A DNA stretch of 64,000 nt from Planococcus sp. PAMC 21323 (GTDB taxonomy: Bacteria; Bacillota; Bacilli; Bacillales_A; Planococcaceae): positions 1,302,001 to 1,366,000 of the forward strand of contig NZ_CP009129.1 of NCBI RefSeq assembly GCF_000785555.1, written 5' to 3'. The position numbers and the translations under genes were made by a program. This document shows, piece after piece, positions 47,438 through 57,412 of this stretch (positions within the stretch are counted from its first letter, which is position 1; each line of letters starts with the position of its first letter). Under the pieces are notes generated by a model. It was not told where the DNA came from. It saw nothing but the letters and a program-made list of their open reading frames with translations, and did not search any database.

Positions 47438-49615
47438 ATGAAACCGCCTCAAAAAAGACGCATTTCACTTGCCAGAGTAAAATTGCAGTCAAATACTGTC
47501 TTTCGAATGAATGTCCTGTTTTTCACAATTTTCTTATTGTTTTCTTTGTTGATTTTACGTTTAGGTTTTCTTCAAATTGTTAAAGGAGAAGACTACGCGC
47601 GTGCAATCGCTAGAACTGAAGAAGTCCCAGTCAACACAAGTGTCCCAAGAGGACGCATATTTGACAGCCAGGGACGAATTCAAGTTGGCAACAAACCGGT
47701 CAATGCCATTACCTATACGGCGATGCAAACGACTAAAAGAGAAGAAATGATGACAGTGGCACGAGAATTAGCGAAGATGATCGAAAAAAACATTGATAAA
47801 GTGACGCTCCGGGATAAACAGGATTTTTATATACAATTAAATACAGAAAGTGCAACAAAAAAAGTGACAGAAGAAGAAAGAGCAGCTATTGCTTCTGAGG
47901 ATATTACTGAAAAAGAAAAGCAACGAAAACTCGATGCTTTAGTAAGAGAAAAAATTACGGATGAGGAATTAGCAAGTTTATCTGCAGAAGACCTAGAAGT
48001 GCTAGCGATTTATCGCGAGATGACTTCAGGGTATGCACTGTCCCCTCAAATGATTAAAAATGAAGATGTGACAGATGAAGAATTTGCGCGTGTTTCAGAA
48101 CGTTTAACAGACCCAAAACTAAAAGGTATAAATACAGTGACCGATTGGAAAAGGATCAAATCAAGTGATCTTACGATTTTAGGGAGCACAACGACACCTG
48201 AAACTGGAATTCCTGCCACGAAATTAGATTATTATTTAGCGCGTGATTATTCGAGAAATGATCGTATTGGTGTAAGCTTTTTAGAACAACAATACGAAGA
48301 AGTGCTACAAGGTCAAAAATCGGTAGTGAAAAATGTGACCGATGGCCGAGGAAGTGTTATCGAAACAATTCCTGTTGATGAAGGAAAAGCAGGGAAAGAT
48401 TTGGTTTTATCGATAGATAGTGAGTTGCAAAGTGAATTAGAAAAAATTGTCGAAGATAAATTGCTAGCCCTCAAAAAACTGCCAAAGTCGGAACTTGTTA
48501 AGGACGCATATTTAGTTATGATGAATCCAAAGACCGGAGAAGTATTGTCGATGGTCGGTAAGCGACTTGGTGAAGATGAAGATGGCAAACAAGTGATTTA
48601 TGATTATGCATTTGGTACATTCACGGCATCTCATGAAATGGGTTCAACGGTCAAAGGTGCGACTTTGTTAACGGGTTATGCCAAAAACGCAGTGGAATTA
48701 AATGAAGTTCAAATTGATGAGCCGATTAAACTCGCCGGTGCAAAATATAAAAAATCTATTTTTAATACGCAACCCTTTAACCGCATTCCTATGACAGATT
48801 TGATGGCGATCGAACGATCTTCAAACGTCTATATGTTTAAAATCGCAATGAAAATTGCGGGGGTCGAATATCAATATAATCGTGGGTTGTACGTAGCTCC
48901 TGAAACTTTTGCTGAAATGCGAAATTCATATGCTCAATTTGGTTTGGGTGTAAAAACCGGTATTGATTTGCCAAATGAAGGAACAGGTTATATGGGGGGT
49001 ACTTACCCAGGTGCTATGCTCCTCGATTTAGCAATCGGACAATATGATACCTATACACCCATGCAGTTAGCTCAGTATATTTCAACAATCGCAAACGATG
49101 GTTACCGAATGGAACCTCACGTGGTTAAAGAAATTCGTAGTGCGTCAACAGATGGTGTGACACTGGGCCCAATTGAAACAATTATTGAGCCTAAAATTCT
49201 AAATCGCATTAATAATACACAAGAAGAAATTGAACAAGTTCAAACCGGTATGCGAAATGTGTATATTGGAAGTTCTGGTTCAGCTCGTGCGCAATTTAGC
49301 GATGCACCTTATACCGCTGCTGGAAAAACCGGTACTGCCGAAGTGTATTTCAATGAAAAAGGTCATGAACTGACAAAAGAATATGCGATTAATATTGCCC
49401 ATGTTGGCTATGCACCCTTTGAAAATCCTGAAATTGCTTATGCAGTAGTAATTCCATATGTTACGAGAGATCCAGAAAATGTCCCAAGAGCGAACAATGA
49501 AATTGCTCGTGCGGCGGCAGACAAATATTTTGAGATAAAAAGTAAAGAAAAGGTAGAAGAATCGAATTTAATCAAACCGCCATACAGCAAAACAGTCGAA
49601 GTGGAAGGCGAATAA
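47438..49615 (+). CDS. Class B penicillin-binding protein (PBP2-like transpeptidase)
   Basis: Peptidoglycan transpeptidase for wall elongation or shape, homologous to PbpA/PBP2 in position next to sodA. 725 residues from the ATG at 47438; a TTG two codons earlier is an alternative. N-terminal anchor (about 26-46), dimerisation/pedestal domain, and the transpeptidase domain with SxxK at Ser403 (STVK), SxN (SSN, about residue 461) and KTG at Lys630 (GKTGTAE). AAAGGAG site. Confidence 0.93.
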   Translation: MKPPQKRRISLARVKLQSNTVFRMNVLFFTIFLLFSLLILRLGFLQIVKGEDYARAIARTEEVPVNTSVPRGRIFDSQGRIQVGNKPVNAITYTAMQTTKREEMMTVARELAKMIEKNIDKVTLRDKQDFYIQLNTESATKKVTEEERAAIASEDITEKEKQRKLDALVREKITDEELASLSAEDLEVLAIYREMTSGYALSPQMIKNEDVTDEEFARVSERLTDPKLKGINTVTDWKRIKSSDLTILGSTTTPETGIPATKLDYYLARDYSRNDRIGVSFLEQQYEEVLQGQKSVVKNVTDGRGSVIETIPVDEGKAGKDLVLSIDSELQSELEKIVEDKLLALKKLPKSELVKDAYLVMMNPKTGEVLSMVGKRLGEDEDGKQVIYDYAFGTFTASHEMGSTVKGATLLTGYAKNAVELNEVQIDEPIKLAGAKYKKSIFNTQPFNRIPMTDLMAIERSSNVYMFKIAMKIAGVEYQYNRGLYVAPETFAEMRNSYAQFGLGVKTGIDLPNEGTGYMGGTYPGAMLLDLAIGQYDTYTPMQLAQYISTIANDGYRMEPHVVKEIRSASTDGVTLGPIETIIEPKILNRINNTQEEIEQVQTGMRNVYIGSSGSARAQFSDAPYTAAGKTGTAEVYFNEKGHELTKEYAINIAHVGYAPFENPEIAYAVVIPYVTRDPENVPRANNEIARAAADKYFEIKSKEKVEESNLIKPPYSKTVEVEGE

Positions 49616-49618
49616 ACT

Positions 49619-49670
49619 ATAGCTCCAGGGAATTTCTCTTTATAAGAGATATTCCTTGGGGCTTTTTTGT
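49619..49670 (+). terminator. Terminator after the PBP gene
   Basis: agctccagggaat / attccttggggct, with an inner tctctt / aagaga stem, then six T. Confidence 0.85.
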
Positions 49671-49683
49671 ATAATCACAGCTA

Positions 49684-49737
49684 TTTACAATTTCTTAACA
49701 TTGCCTTTATATGTCCTCAACAATCACTCTCTATAGT
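49684..49737 (+). promoter_or_regulatory. PhoP box and promoter of the pst operon
   Basis: Four 6-bp direct repeats spaced by exactly 5 bp: TTTACA (49684), TTAACA (49695), TTTATA (49706) and TCAACA (49717), all close to the Bacillus PhoP half-site TT(A/T/C)ACA. A -10 TATAGT (49732-49737) follows 9 bp later. Phosphate starvation acting through PhoPR should activate this promoter. Confidence 0.88.
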
Positions 49738-49779
49738 AGAGAATGTAAACAAACATAATTAATAGGGGGAAACAACATA

Positions 49780-50724
49780 ATGAGAAACTGGAAATTTGCA
49801 ATGGCGTCAACAATTCTTGGGTCAGCTTTAATTCTGGGTGCATGTGGCAGCACGGATACACAAGAAACGAGTTCAGAAACAGCAGGAGAAGCAGTTGTTG
49901 AAGGAACGGTTTCTGGTGATGGATCATCTACTGTGGCACCAATTATGGAAGGCATTGTTGAAGAATATGCTGGAGCACAGCCGGATGTTCAAGTTACAGT
50001 CGGTACATCAGGTACTGGTGGTGGATTTGAAAAATTCATTCAAGGTGAAACAGATTTCTCGAATGCTTCTCGCCCTATAAAAGAAGAAGAAGCAGCAAGT
50101 CTTAAAGAAGCAGGAATTGACTATACAGAATTCCGATTGGCTTATGACGGATTATCAGTAGTTGTCAGTCAAGAAAATGACTGGGTAGAAGATTTAACAG
50201 TAGAAGATTTAAAAAAACTATGGGTAGAGGATGGCGCAACTAAAAAGTGGTCTGATATCAATTCAGAATGGCCAGATGAAGAAGTTGTCTTTTATGCACC
50301 TGGAACAGATTCAGGAACGTTCGATTATTTTAACGAAGTGATTCTAGAAGATGAAGATTTAGTTAGTTCAGCAACGCTTTCTGAAGACGACAATACATTA
50401 GTACAAGGTATACAAGCAGATCCAAATGCAATCGGGTTTTTCGGCTATGCCTATTACGTTGCAAACCAAGATACGTTAAAAGTTGTCTCAATTGATGGTG
50501 TCGAACCTAACGACGAAACGATCGAGTCAGGGGAATACTCGCCGCTATCACGTCCATTGTTCACATATGCTAATAATGCAGCACTTTCTGACAACGAAGC
50601 AGCCTACGATTTTATGACATACGCGCTTGAAAATGCAGGAGTTATGGCCGAAGCTGTTGGATATGTAGCTTTGCCTCAGGAAGAGTATGACAAAGACTTA
50701 GCAGATTTAGAGGCTTTGAAATAA
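49780..50724 (+). CDS. pstS: Phosphate-binding lipoprotein PstS
   Basis: Substrate-binding protein of the high-affinity phosphate importer. 314 residues. Lipobox LGAC at Cys23, an acidic linker, then phosphate-site motifs GDGSSTVAPI, TSGTGGGFEKF and PGTDSGTFDYF. Strong AGGGGGA site. Followed by a hairpin and pstC-pstA-pstB-phoU. Confidence 0.96.
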   Translation: MRNWKFAMASTILGSALILGACGSTDTQETSSETAGEAVVEGTVSGDGSSTVAPIMEGIVEEYAGAQPDVQVTVGTSGTGGGFEKFIQGETDFSNASRPIKEEEAASLKEAGIDYTEFRLAYDGLSVVVSQENDWVEDLTVEDLKKLWVEDGATKKWSDINSEWPDEEVVFYAPGTDSGTFDYFNEVILEDEDLVSSATLSEDDNTLVQGIQADPNAIGFFGYAYYVANQDTLKVVSIDGVEPNDETIESGEYSPLSRPLFTYANNAALSDNEAAYDFMTYALENAGVMAEAVGYVALPQEEYDKDLADLEALK

Positions 50725-50753
50725 AGATAAGAACCAGTCTAGTATAGTCTGAG

Positions 50754-50778
50754 GGTGAGCAGCCACTGCTCACCTTTT
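50754..50778 (+). other. Hairpin between pstS and pstC
   Basis: ggtgagcag / ctgctcacc, 3-nt loop, followed by tttt. Placed to stop part of the transcripts or protect the pstS mRNA 3' end, so PstS would be made in excess over the permease. Confidence 0.75.
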
Positions 50779-50799
50779 GCGGTTGAAAGGGGATTCGAT

Positions 50800-51726
50800 A
50801 TGCGACCATCTGTACAAGAAATGATCGCACGATCAAATGGAAAGAAAAACAAAAAGGTCATAGAAAAACTGATTCCTGTCATTCTTTTCTTGATCGCTTC
50901 GGTTTCAGTATTAACATCTCTCGGGATTGTTTTAACCTTAATTGTTGAAACTATCACTTTTTTCACACGTGTACCATTTTTTGATTTTATATTTGGCACC
51001 ACTTGGCTGCCATTTTCAAATAAAGATGCTCAGTTTGGCATTTTGCCGTTAATAGTTGGGACATTAAAGGTCACGGTAATTGCTATCGTTGTAGCGGTAC
51101 CAATTGGCATTTCTGCTGCTATTTATTTGAGTGAGTACGCAAGTGACAATGTGCGTCGTGTATTAAAACCAGTTCTAGAAGTATTAGCTGGAGTTCCAAC
51201 AATTGTTTACGGTTTTTTCGCCTTAACATTTGTAACGCCTGTACTTCAAGCCGTATTCCCAGAAATTAAAATTTTCAACGCGATTTCTCCAGGAATTGTG
51301 GTCGGGATTATGATTATTCCAATGATCGCTTCTCTATCAGAAGATGCCATGTCATCTGTACCTAAAAGCATAAGAGAAGGTGCATTAGCAATGGGCTCTA
51401 CTAAGTTTGAAGTGGCATGGAAAATCACAGTACCGGCTGCGCTTTCTGGAATTATTGCATCTATCGTACTTGCTGTATCGAGAGCCATTGGGGAAACGAT
51501 GATCGTATCGCTTGCGGCTGGTTCTACACCAAGATTCGACGGCGACTTTACAGGGTCAATTCAAACAATGACAGCATATATCGTCCAAGTATCAAAAGGG
51601 GACGCAGGATTTGGTACAACGATTTATTATTCCATTTACGCAGTTGGATTTACGTTATTTGTTTTTACAATGACGATGAATATCCTTGCCGGCTACGTCT
51701 CAAAACGGTTTAGGGAGGAATATTGA
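50800..51726 (+). CDS. pstC: Phosphate ABC transporter permease PstC
   Basis: Integral membrane subunit. 308 residues from the ATG at 50800 (AAAGGGG site). Six membrane helices; the ABC-coupling motif is REGALAMGSTKFEVAWKITV (EAA loop). It overlaps nothing and is followed by pstA 1 bp later. Confidence 0.95.
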   Translation: MRPSVQEMIARSNGKKNKKVIEKLIPVILFLIASVSVLTSLGIVLTLIVETITFFTRVPFFDFIFGTTWLPFSNKDAQFGILPLIVGTLKVTVIAIVVAVPIGISAAIYLSEYASDNVRRVLKPVLEVLAGVPTIVYGFFALTFVTPVLQAVFPEIKIFNAISPGIVVGIMIIPMIASLSEDAMSSVPKSIREGALAMGSTKFEVAWKITVPAALSGIIASIVLAVSRAIGETMIVSLAAGSTPRFDGDFTGSIQTMTAYIVQVSKGDAGFGTTIYYSIYAVGFTLFVFTMTMNILAGYVSKRFREEY

Positions 51727-51727
51727 T

Positions 51728-52606
51728 ATGAGATATATCGAACACCAAACAGTCGTAAAACGAATGAATGGCAGATTGATTGTAAATAAGGTTTTTAAAT
51801 CAATATTCTTACTTGCTACGTTACTGGCGTTACTGGCATTGGTTATTTTACTTTACCGTATTGTTTCGCAAGGAGCGGGACATTTGTCAATAGAGTTTTT
51901 GACTAACTTTGCTTCTCGGTTCCCTGAGAAGGCGGGGATTAAAGCAGCCTTAGTGGGTTCTCTTTGGTTGATGATGGTAGTTGCTCCAACTTCAATTATT
52001 TTAGGAGTCGGATCTGCTATTTATCTTGAAGAATACGCAAAACAAAATCGAATCACTGCGTTTATTCGCATGAACATTTCTAATCTGGCTGGAGTGCCTT
52101 CAGTCGTATTCGGTTTATTAGGGCTTACAATATTCGTTCGTGCACTTGCGCTTGGCAATAGTGTACTTGCTGCAGGATTTACAATGAGTTTATTAATTTT
52201 ACCAGTTATTGTCGTTTCTGCACAAGAAGCGATTCGATCAGTTCCCCGCGAGCTGCGTGATGCATCCTACGGAATGGGTGCCACCAAATGGCAAACAATC
52301 GTCAAAATCATTTTACCGGCTGCCATTCCTGGAATTTTAACAGGAAGTATTTTAGCGCTATCACGAGCGATTGGCGAAACTGCGCCATTAATAGTTATTG
52401 GTGTTCCAGTCATAATTCAGTTTTTACCTGCAGGTGTCATGGATACATTTACTGCCTTGCCGATGCAAATATATGATTGGTCGAGTCGTCCGCAACAGGA
52501 GTTTCAAACAGTTGCAGCAGCGGGAATCATGGTGTTGATGGCTGTCTTATTGTTTATGAATTCGATAGCGGTTCTTATACGAAACAAATTCGATAAACGT
52601 TATTAA
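51728..52606 (+). CDS. pstA: Phosphate ABC transporter permease PstA
   Basis: Second membrane subunit. 292 residues from the ATG at 51728, with AGGGAGG inside the end of pstC. Six membrane helices and the EAA loop [20 protein letters not shown]. Translationally coupled to pstC. Confidence 0.95.
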   Translation: MRYIEHQTVVKRMNGRLIVNKVFKSIFLLATLLALLALVILLYRIVSQGAGHLSIEFLTNFASRFPEKAGIKAALVGSLWLMMVVAPTSIILGVGSAIYLEEYAKQNRITAFIRMNISNLAGVPSVVFGLLGLTIFVRALALGNSVLAAGFTMSLLILPVIVVSAQEAIRSVPRELRDASYGMGATKWQTIVKIILPAAIPGILTGSILALSRAIGETAPLIVIGVPVIIQFLPAGVMDTFTALPMQIYDWSSRPQQEFQTVAAAGIMVLMAVLLFMNSIAVLIRNKFDKRY

Positions 52607-52634
52607 CGCTAATTATGTGGAAGGGGTTCTACAA

Positions 52635-53447
52635 ATGACAACTATTATTACAGAGAAGCCAGTAATTGAAACAACAACTATAAAATCTGCTAAAAAAGCA
52701 GTTTATGAAACCAACCAACTTAATCTTTGGTACGGTACGAATCATGCGTTAAAAAATATTGACCTTGAAATTCAAGAAAATGAAGTTACGGCAATTATCG
52801 GACCCTCAGGTTGCGGGAAGTCAACGTATTTAAAGACGCTGAATCGGATGGTTGAATTGGTTCCTTCCGTCAAAACCTCTGGAGAAATTCTTTATAGAGG
52901 ACGCAATATTTTCGATCACGATTATGGCGTAGAAGAGTTGCGTACCCGTGTAGGGATGGTTTTTCAAAAGCCAAATCCATTTCCAAAGTCGATTTATGAC
53001 AATATCGCATATGGACCACGCATACACGGTATAAAAAACAAGAAAATCCTTGATGAAATTGTAGAGAAAAGTTTACGTGGCGCTGCGATTTGGGATGAAG
53101 TAAAAGATCGCTTAAATGAAAATGCATATAGCGTTTCTGGAGGACAGCAACAACGGATTTGTATTGCTCGTGCATTAGCAATAGAGCCCGATGTTATTTT
53201 AATGGACGAGCCAACTTCGGCTCTCGATCCGATTTCTACATTAAAAGTAGAAGAACTTGTACAAGAACTGAAAAAAGATTATAGCATTATTATCGTTACA
53301 CATAATATGCAACAAGCTGCTCGTATTTCCGATAAAACGGCATTTTTCTTAAATGGCGAAGTTATCGAGTTTGATCAAACAGATACAATATTTTCAAACC
53401 CATCCGATAAACGTACGGAAGATTATATTTCAGGCAGATTTGGTTAA
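52635..53447 (+). CDS. pstB: Phosphate ABC transporter ATPase PstB
   Basis: ATP-binding subunit. 270 residues from the ATG at 52635, with GAAGGGG upstream; a GTG at 52617 lies before the site. Walker [13 protein letters not shown], signature SVSGGQQQR, Walker [13 protein letters not shown]. Only one pstB is present, unlike the pstBA/pstBB pair of B. subtilis. phoU follows in 15 bp. Confidence 0.96.
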   Translation: MTTIITEKPVIETTTIKSAKKAVYETNQLNLWYGTNHALKNIDLEIQENEVTAIIGPSGCGKSTYLKTLNRMVELVPSVKTSGEILYRGRNIFDHDYGVEELRTRVGMVFQKPNPFPKSIYDNIAYGPRIHGIKNKKILDEIVEKSLRGAAIWDEVKDRLNENAYSVSGGQQQRICIARALAIEPDVILMDEPTSALDPISTLKVEELVQELKKDYSIIIVTHNMQQAARISDKTAFFLNGEVIEFDQTDTIFSNPSDKRTEDYISGRFG

Positions 53448-53462
53448 AGGGAGGCGAATGGT

Positions 53463-54122
53463 TTGTCAGTACGCGAAAAATTTGAATTCGAATTAAATAC
53501 TGCTCAAGAAGAATTAATTACTTTAAGCACGATGGCAGTTAATGCGTTAAATAAATCGATGGAAGCATTAATAAAGCAAGATGTGGATGCCGCATTAGAA
53601 GTAATAGAAGATGACAAGGATATCAATCAATTAGAAGAGTTTATCAATGACCGTGTTATTTTGATGATAGCGAAACAATCCCCCGTAGCGACAGATTTAA
53701 GGCGCTTAATCGTAACGATAAAAGTAGCTTCAGATATGGAACGGGTTGGTGATTATGCGGTTAACATTGCGAAAGAAACGATTCGTATTGGCAACCAAGA
53801 ATTATTGCCGCAAATAAAGCAGATCCAGCAAATGCAAAAGCTGGCTGTTGCGATGTTGCACCAAGTGATTGACGCTTTTGTAGAAGAGGATATAGTCAAA
53901 GCAAAAGAAATTGCAGAACTCGACGATCAAGTTGATGAGCTATACGGCGACGTTATTCGGAAATTGATGCAAGCAGGTGGAGAAAATCCAGGAAAGCTTG
54001 GTCAAATTACACAATTGGCTTTTATCAGTCGCTATATGGAACGATCGGCTGATCACGCGACGAATATCGCTGAACAATTGTTCTTCCTCGTACGCGGCCG
54101 CCATTATGATTTAAACAAATAA
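53463..54122 (+). CDS. phoU: Phosphate signalling regulator PhoU
   Basis: Peripheral membrane regulator that links Pst transport to the PhoR sensor kinase. 219 residues. Two copies of the PhoU helical repeat with metal-binding motifs ERVGDYAVNIAKE and ERSADHATNIAEQ. TTG start with GGGAGGCG. B. subtilis lacks phoU in its pst operon, so its presence is a difference from that model. Confidence 0.93.
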   Translation: MSVREKFEFELNTAQEELITLSTMAVNALNKSMEALIKQDVDAALEVIEDDKDINQLEEFINDRVILMIAKQSPVATDLRRLIVTIKVASDMERVGDYAVNIAKETIRIGNQELLPQIKQIQQMQKLAVAMLHQVIDAFVEEDIVKAKEIAELDDQVDELYGDVIRKLMQAGGENPGKLGQITQLAFISRYMERSADHATNIAEQLFFLVRGRHYDLNK

Positions 54123-54151
54123 TAAAAGTTACCAATCAAAGATTATGTGAT

Positions 54152-54185
54152 GCCGGTAGCGATCAGCTACCGGTCTTTCTTTTTA
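54152..54185 (+). terminator. Terminator after phoU
   Basis: gccggtagc / gctaccggt with a short loop, then a T/C run. Confidence 0.85.
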
Positions 54186-54219
54186 TTTGGCAAGGTTCAA
54201 TATTATTAGTATTTTACAG

Positions 54220-54247
54220 TAGACTTTATCATGAGATATGCTATAAT
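54220..54247 (+). promoter_or_regulatory. Promoter of rpmG
   Basis: TAGACT (54220-54225), 16 bp, TATAAT (54242-54247) with TG three bases before it, an extended -10. Confidence 0.6.
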
Positions 54248-54310
54248 AATTAAGTCGTATAGATCATGCTTATTTACAAACGATCTTTGAAAGAATTAGG
54301 AGGGATACCG

Positions 54311-54460
54311 ATGCGTGTTAACATCACTTTAGCTTGTACAGAATGTAGCGAACGTAACTACAGCACTGTTAAAAATAAGCGCAACAACCCTGAGCGTCTT
54401 GAAATGAAAAAATATTGCTCACGTGAAAAGAAAATGACAGTACACCGTGAAACGAAGTAA
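54311..54460 (+). CDS. rpmG: 50S ribosomal protein L33
   Basis: 49 residues ([20 protein letters not shown]...). Of the four zinc cysteines of the C+ form, Cys9, Cys12 and Cys36 are present, but the fourth position is Glu39 (YCSREKK). This intermediate layout also occurs in some Firmicutes L33 paralogues. The ATG at 54311 follows AGGAGGGA. Confidence 0.94.
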   Translation: MRVNITLACTECSERNYSTVKNKRNNPERLEMKKYCSREKKMTVHRETK

Positions 54461-54470
54461 TTCATTGATT

Positions 54471-54501
54471 GCCAAAACCTAATACGGGTTTTGGCTTTTT
54501 T
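54471..54501 (+). terminator. Terminator after rpmG
   Basis: gccaaaacc / ggttttggc with a 7-nt loop and T run. Confidence 0.88.
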
Positions 54502-54525
54502 CTTTTTAAAGGAGAAGATTCTGAT

Positions 54526-55101
54526 ATGGATAAAAAAACTCAACGCAATCATGTGCTAGCATCGCTTCGTCAAATGACAGCCGAACAATATAGCAACAAT
54601 TCGCAAGTGATCGTAGACCAGTTAATGAAAGATCCTGCGTTTTTATCAGCAAAAACCATTGGACTAACAATTTCCGCGTTTCCCGAAGTAGATACAGTAA
54701 AGTTAATAGAAAAGAGTTGGTCAGCGGGTAAAAAGGTCGTTGCACCTAAATGCATTACATCAAATCGAACAATGGACTTTCGAGTATTTGAGCATTTCAA
54801 TCAATTAGAAACTGTTTATATGAAATTGAAAGAACCAATTGTCGCAGAAACAACTTCCGTTAAACCGGATGAAATCGATTTATTGATCGTACCGGGTGTG
54901 GTTTTTTCAACACAAGGATTTAGAATTGGATTTGGTGGAGGCTATTATGATCGCTTTTTAGCAAATTACTCAGGTCAAACACGATCATTGGCATTTGATC
55001 GGCAAATTGCGATGAAAATTCCAGTCGAAAACCATGATTTACCTGTGCAAGGTATTTATACAGAAAGCGGGTTTATCGATTTAAAGGCGGTAGGTAGATG
55101 A
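54526..55101 (+). CDS. 5-formyltetrahydrofolate cyclo-ligase
   Basis: ATP-dependent enzyme that recycles 5-formyl-THF to 5,10-methenyl-THF. 191 residues from the ATG at 54526 (AAAGGAG). Signature LIVPGVVFSTQGFRIGFGGG (ATP/folate binding) and YYDRFL follow. Equivalent to B. subtilis yqgN. The stop overlaps the next start by 4 bp. Confidence 0.93.
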   Translation: MDKKTQRNHVLASLRQMTAEQYSNNSQVIVDQLMKDPAFLSAKTIGLTISAFPEVDTVKLIEKSWSAGKKVVAPKCITSNRTMDFRVFEHFNQLETVYMKLKEPIVAETTSVKPDEIDLLIVPGVVFSTQGFRIGFGGGYYDRFLANYSGQTRSLAFDRQIAMKIPVENHDLPVQGIYTESGFIDLKAVGR

Positions 55102-55295
55102 AAAATTTATATGATGTCATGCAATTATTAAAGCGCTATGGCACAGTTATATATACAGCGGATTACACGGCAGATCTTGGTCTGATGGAAGAAGAAATTA
55201 AAGAATTGTATCGTTTGCAATTTATAACAGCTAAAGAATTTTCAACTGCTTTGCTGATTTTGCGCCATCAAAGATCCGAATACGATAAAAAATAA
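55098..55295 (+). CDS. YqgQ family protein (DUF910)
   Basis: 65 residues, ATGA overlap with the preceding gene. All-helical small protein with LYDVMQLLKRYGTVIYTAD, typical of YqgQ, which in B. subtilis lies before glcK; glcK is absent here. Suggested nucleic-acid binding, not proven. Confidence 0.85.
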   Translation: MKNLYDVMQLLKRYGTVIYTADYTADLGLMEEEIKELYRLQFITAKEFSTALLILRHQRSEYDKK

Positions 55296-55426
55296 ATTCG
55301 TTTTACGAAACTTCTAGTTGTTTCATCCGTCTTAATAAGGGTGATTACTTCAATTGATCGTAAATATCTTTTATAATGAAATATTAAGTAAACAGAAAAA
55401 CAAATAGAATAGGAGGATGTCTAGGA

Positions 55427-57331
55427 ATGTTAAAAAAAGATTGGCCAAAACATACAGTCCTGGCAATTGCCATCATCGCCACTTGGCTAAAAACATACAT
55501 CGTTTACAAAACGAGTTTTTCAATAACTATTGAAAACTTGCTACAAGAATTTATCTTGTTTATCAACCCATTGAGCATGCTGTTATTTATTTACGGAGTT
55601 TCATTGTTCTTTAAAACTAATAAAGCTAAAAATGTCTATTTATTATCGGTAGCAGTCGTTACGTCAATTGTTTTATACGGAAACGTTGCATTTTATCGAT
55701 TTTTCAATGACTTTATCACCTTGCCTGTATTGTTCCAAACTGATAACTTTGGAGATTTAGGATCTAGCGCAGCAGCTAGTGTATTTTGGACAGATCTTTT
55801 TTACTTTTCAGATGTCCTGCTTATTTTGCTAGCCATTAAATTTATTAAAGTAAAACCGAGTAAAGTAGGAGCTCAATCTGTTCAGCGCAAAGCTTATTAT
55901 ATTTTGGCGTTGGCAGTGCTCTTCTTTAATCTAGGACTTGCAGAAGCAGAACGGCCACAATTATTAACGCGCAGCTTTGATCGTGAAATGTTAGTGAAAA
56001 ACTTAGGTATGTATAATTATCACTTATACGATATTTACGTTCAGTCGAAATCACAAGCTCAACGTGCATTAGCAGATGGCTCAGAGTTGGTTGAAGCAAA
56101 TAGTTATGTGCGTGCGAACCAAATTGAACCTTCTGCAGAGATGAAGGGGATTGCTGAAGGACGTAATTTAATCGTCGTAACGCTTGAATCTTTGCAGAGT
56201 TTTGTGATCAACGAAGAAATGAATGGACAAACGATAACGCCGTTTATGAACTCGTTAACAGAAGATGAAGACACCATTTATTTTGAAAACTTTTACCATC
56301 AAACGGGTTTAGGCAAAACTTCTGATTCAGAATTCTTGCTTGAAAACTCACTTTATCCGCTAAGTGGTGGAGCAGTATTCTTTACACATAGTGGAAACAC
56401 ATTCAACTCGATGGCTGAAAGCCTAGGGAACGAAGGTTATGCTACAAACGTTCAACATGCGAATACGAAGAGCTTTTGGAATCGCGACATCATGTATGAA
56501 TCGTTAAATATTGACGAATTTTATGATGTGGAAAGTTTTGAAGTCGGTGAAGGTCAAGCGGTCAACTGGGGCATGAAAGATGTTCCATTTATGGAACAGT
56601 CTGTTGAGCACATGACTGACATGCCACAACCTTTTTATAGTCGCTTATTAACATTAACAAATCATCATCCATTCACATTGGATGAAGAAGATAAATTAAT
56701 CGGTGAATACGATTCAAATTCAGGAACCTTAAATCGTTATTTCCAAACATCACGTTATTTAGATGAGTCGGTGAAAGTTCTTTTCGATGAGTTAAAAGAA
56801 CAAGGACTATATGAAAACTCAATTATTGTGATGTACGGTGACCATTACGGGATTTCTGAAAATCACAACGTGGCCATGTCGCAATATTTAGGTGAAGAAG
56901 TAACACCATTTACATCCGCAGAATTGCAGAAAGTTCCTTTCTTTGTTCACATTCCAGGTTACGGTAAAGGATATGTGGAAGATGAAGTAGGTGGTCAAAT
57001 CGACATGCGTCCAACGATTATGAACTTGCTAAACATTGATACGTCAAAAGATATTCAGTTTGGTGGAGATTTGTTCTCGGAAGAACATGAAGAATTTGTG
57101 ATTTTCCGTGACGGACGTTTTGTTACTGACGAAGTAGTATATGCAGGAAATGTTTGTTATGACAAAGAAACGGGTGAACCGACTGAACAAGAGTTGTGTG
57201 CACCGCTCATTGAGCAGTCGTTAACCGAACTTGAATATTCTGAGTCGATTATTAACGGAGATTTATTGCGTTTTTACGACGAAGAAGATGGTCAGTTAAC
57301 TACAATTCCTGATGTTGAATTAAAACAATAA
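55427..57331 (+). CDS. LTA synthase family protein (YqgS type)
   Basis: Lipoteichoic acid synthase or primase-type phosphoglycerol transferase. 634 residues. Five membrane helices (about 10-185), then an extracytoplasmic sulfatase-fold domain: LIVVTLESLQSF (metal Glu), HQTGLGKTSDSEF with the catalytic Thr, and YGDHYG with metal Asp and His near residue 465-470. GAGGATG site. It fills the yqgS slot. A linker at about residues 210-235 is where such enzymes are often cleaved by signal peptidase. Confidence 0.92.
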   Translation: MLKKDWPKHTVLAIAIIATWLKTYIVYKTSFSITIENLLQEFILFINPLSMLLFIYGVSLFFKTNKAKNVYLLSVAVVTSIVLYGNVAFYRFFNDFITLPVLFQTDNFGDLGSSAAASVFWTDLFYFSDVLLILLAIKFIKVKPSKVGAQSVQRKAYYILALAVLFFNLGLAEAERPQLLTRSFDREMLVKNLGMYNYHLYDIYVQSKSQAQRALADGSELVEANSYVRANQIEPSAEMKGIAEGRNLIVVTLESLQSFVINEEMNGQTITPFMNSLTEDEDTIYFENFYHQTGLGKTSDSEFLLENSLYPLSGGAVFFTHSGNTFNSMAESLGNEGYATNVQHANTKSFWNRDIMYESLNIDEFYDVESFEVGEGQAVNWGMKDVPFMEQSVEHMTDMPQPFYSRLLTLTNHHPFTLDEEDKLIGEYDSNSGTLNRYFQTSRYLDESVKVLFDELKEQGLYENSIIVMYGDHYGISENHNVAMSQYLGEEVTPFTSAELQKVPFFVHIPGYGKGYVEDEVGGQIDMRPTIMNLLNIDTSKDIQFGGDLFSEEHEEFVIFRDGRFVTDEVVYAGNVCYDKETGEPTEQELCAPLIEQSLTELEYSESIINGDLLRFYDEEDGQLTTIPDVELKQ

Positions 57332-57334
57332 ACA

Positions 57335-57366
57335 AAAGGAGAGTGCGCGAAGCACTCTCCTTTTTT
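57335..57366 (+). terminator. Terminator after the LTA synthase gene
   Basis: ggagagtgc / gcactctcc around 4 nt and six T. Confidence 0.9.
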
Positions 57367-57373
57367 CATGCAA

Positions 57374-57411
57374 TAAAAAAAGCCGATGCATCATGCATCA
57401 GCTTTTTTTAG
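57374..57411 (-). terminator. Terminator of the 57595 gene (bidirectional)
   Basis: aaaaagc-gatgcat / atgcatc-gctttttt with one mismatch pair, A and T runs on both sides. Confidence 0.85.
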
Positions 57412-57412
57412 A

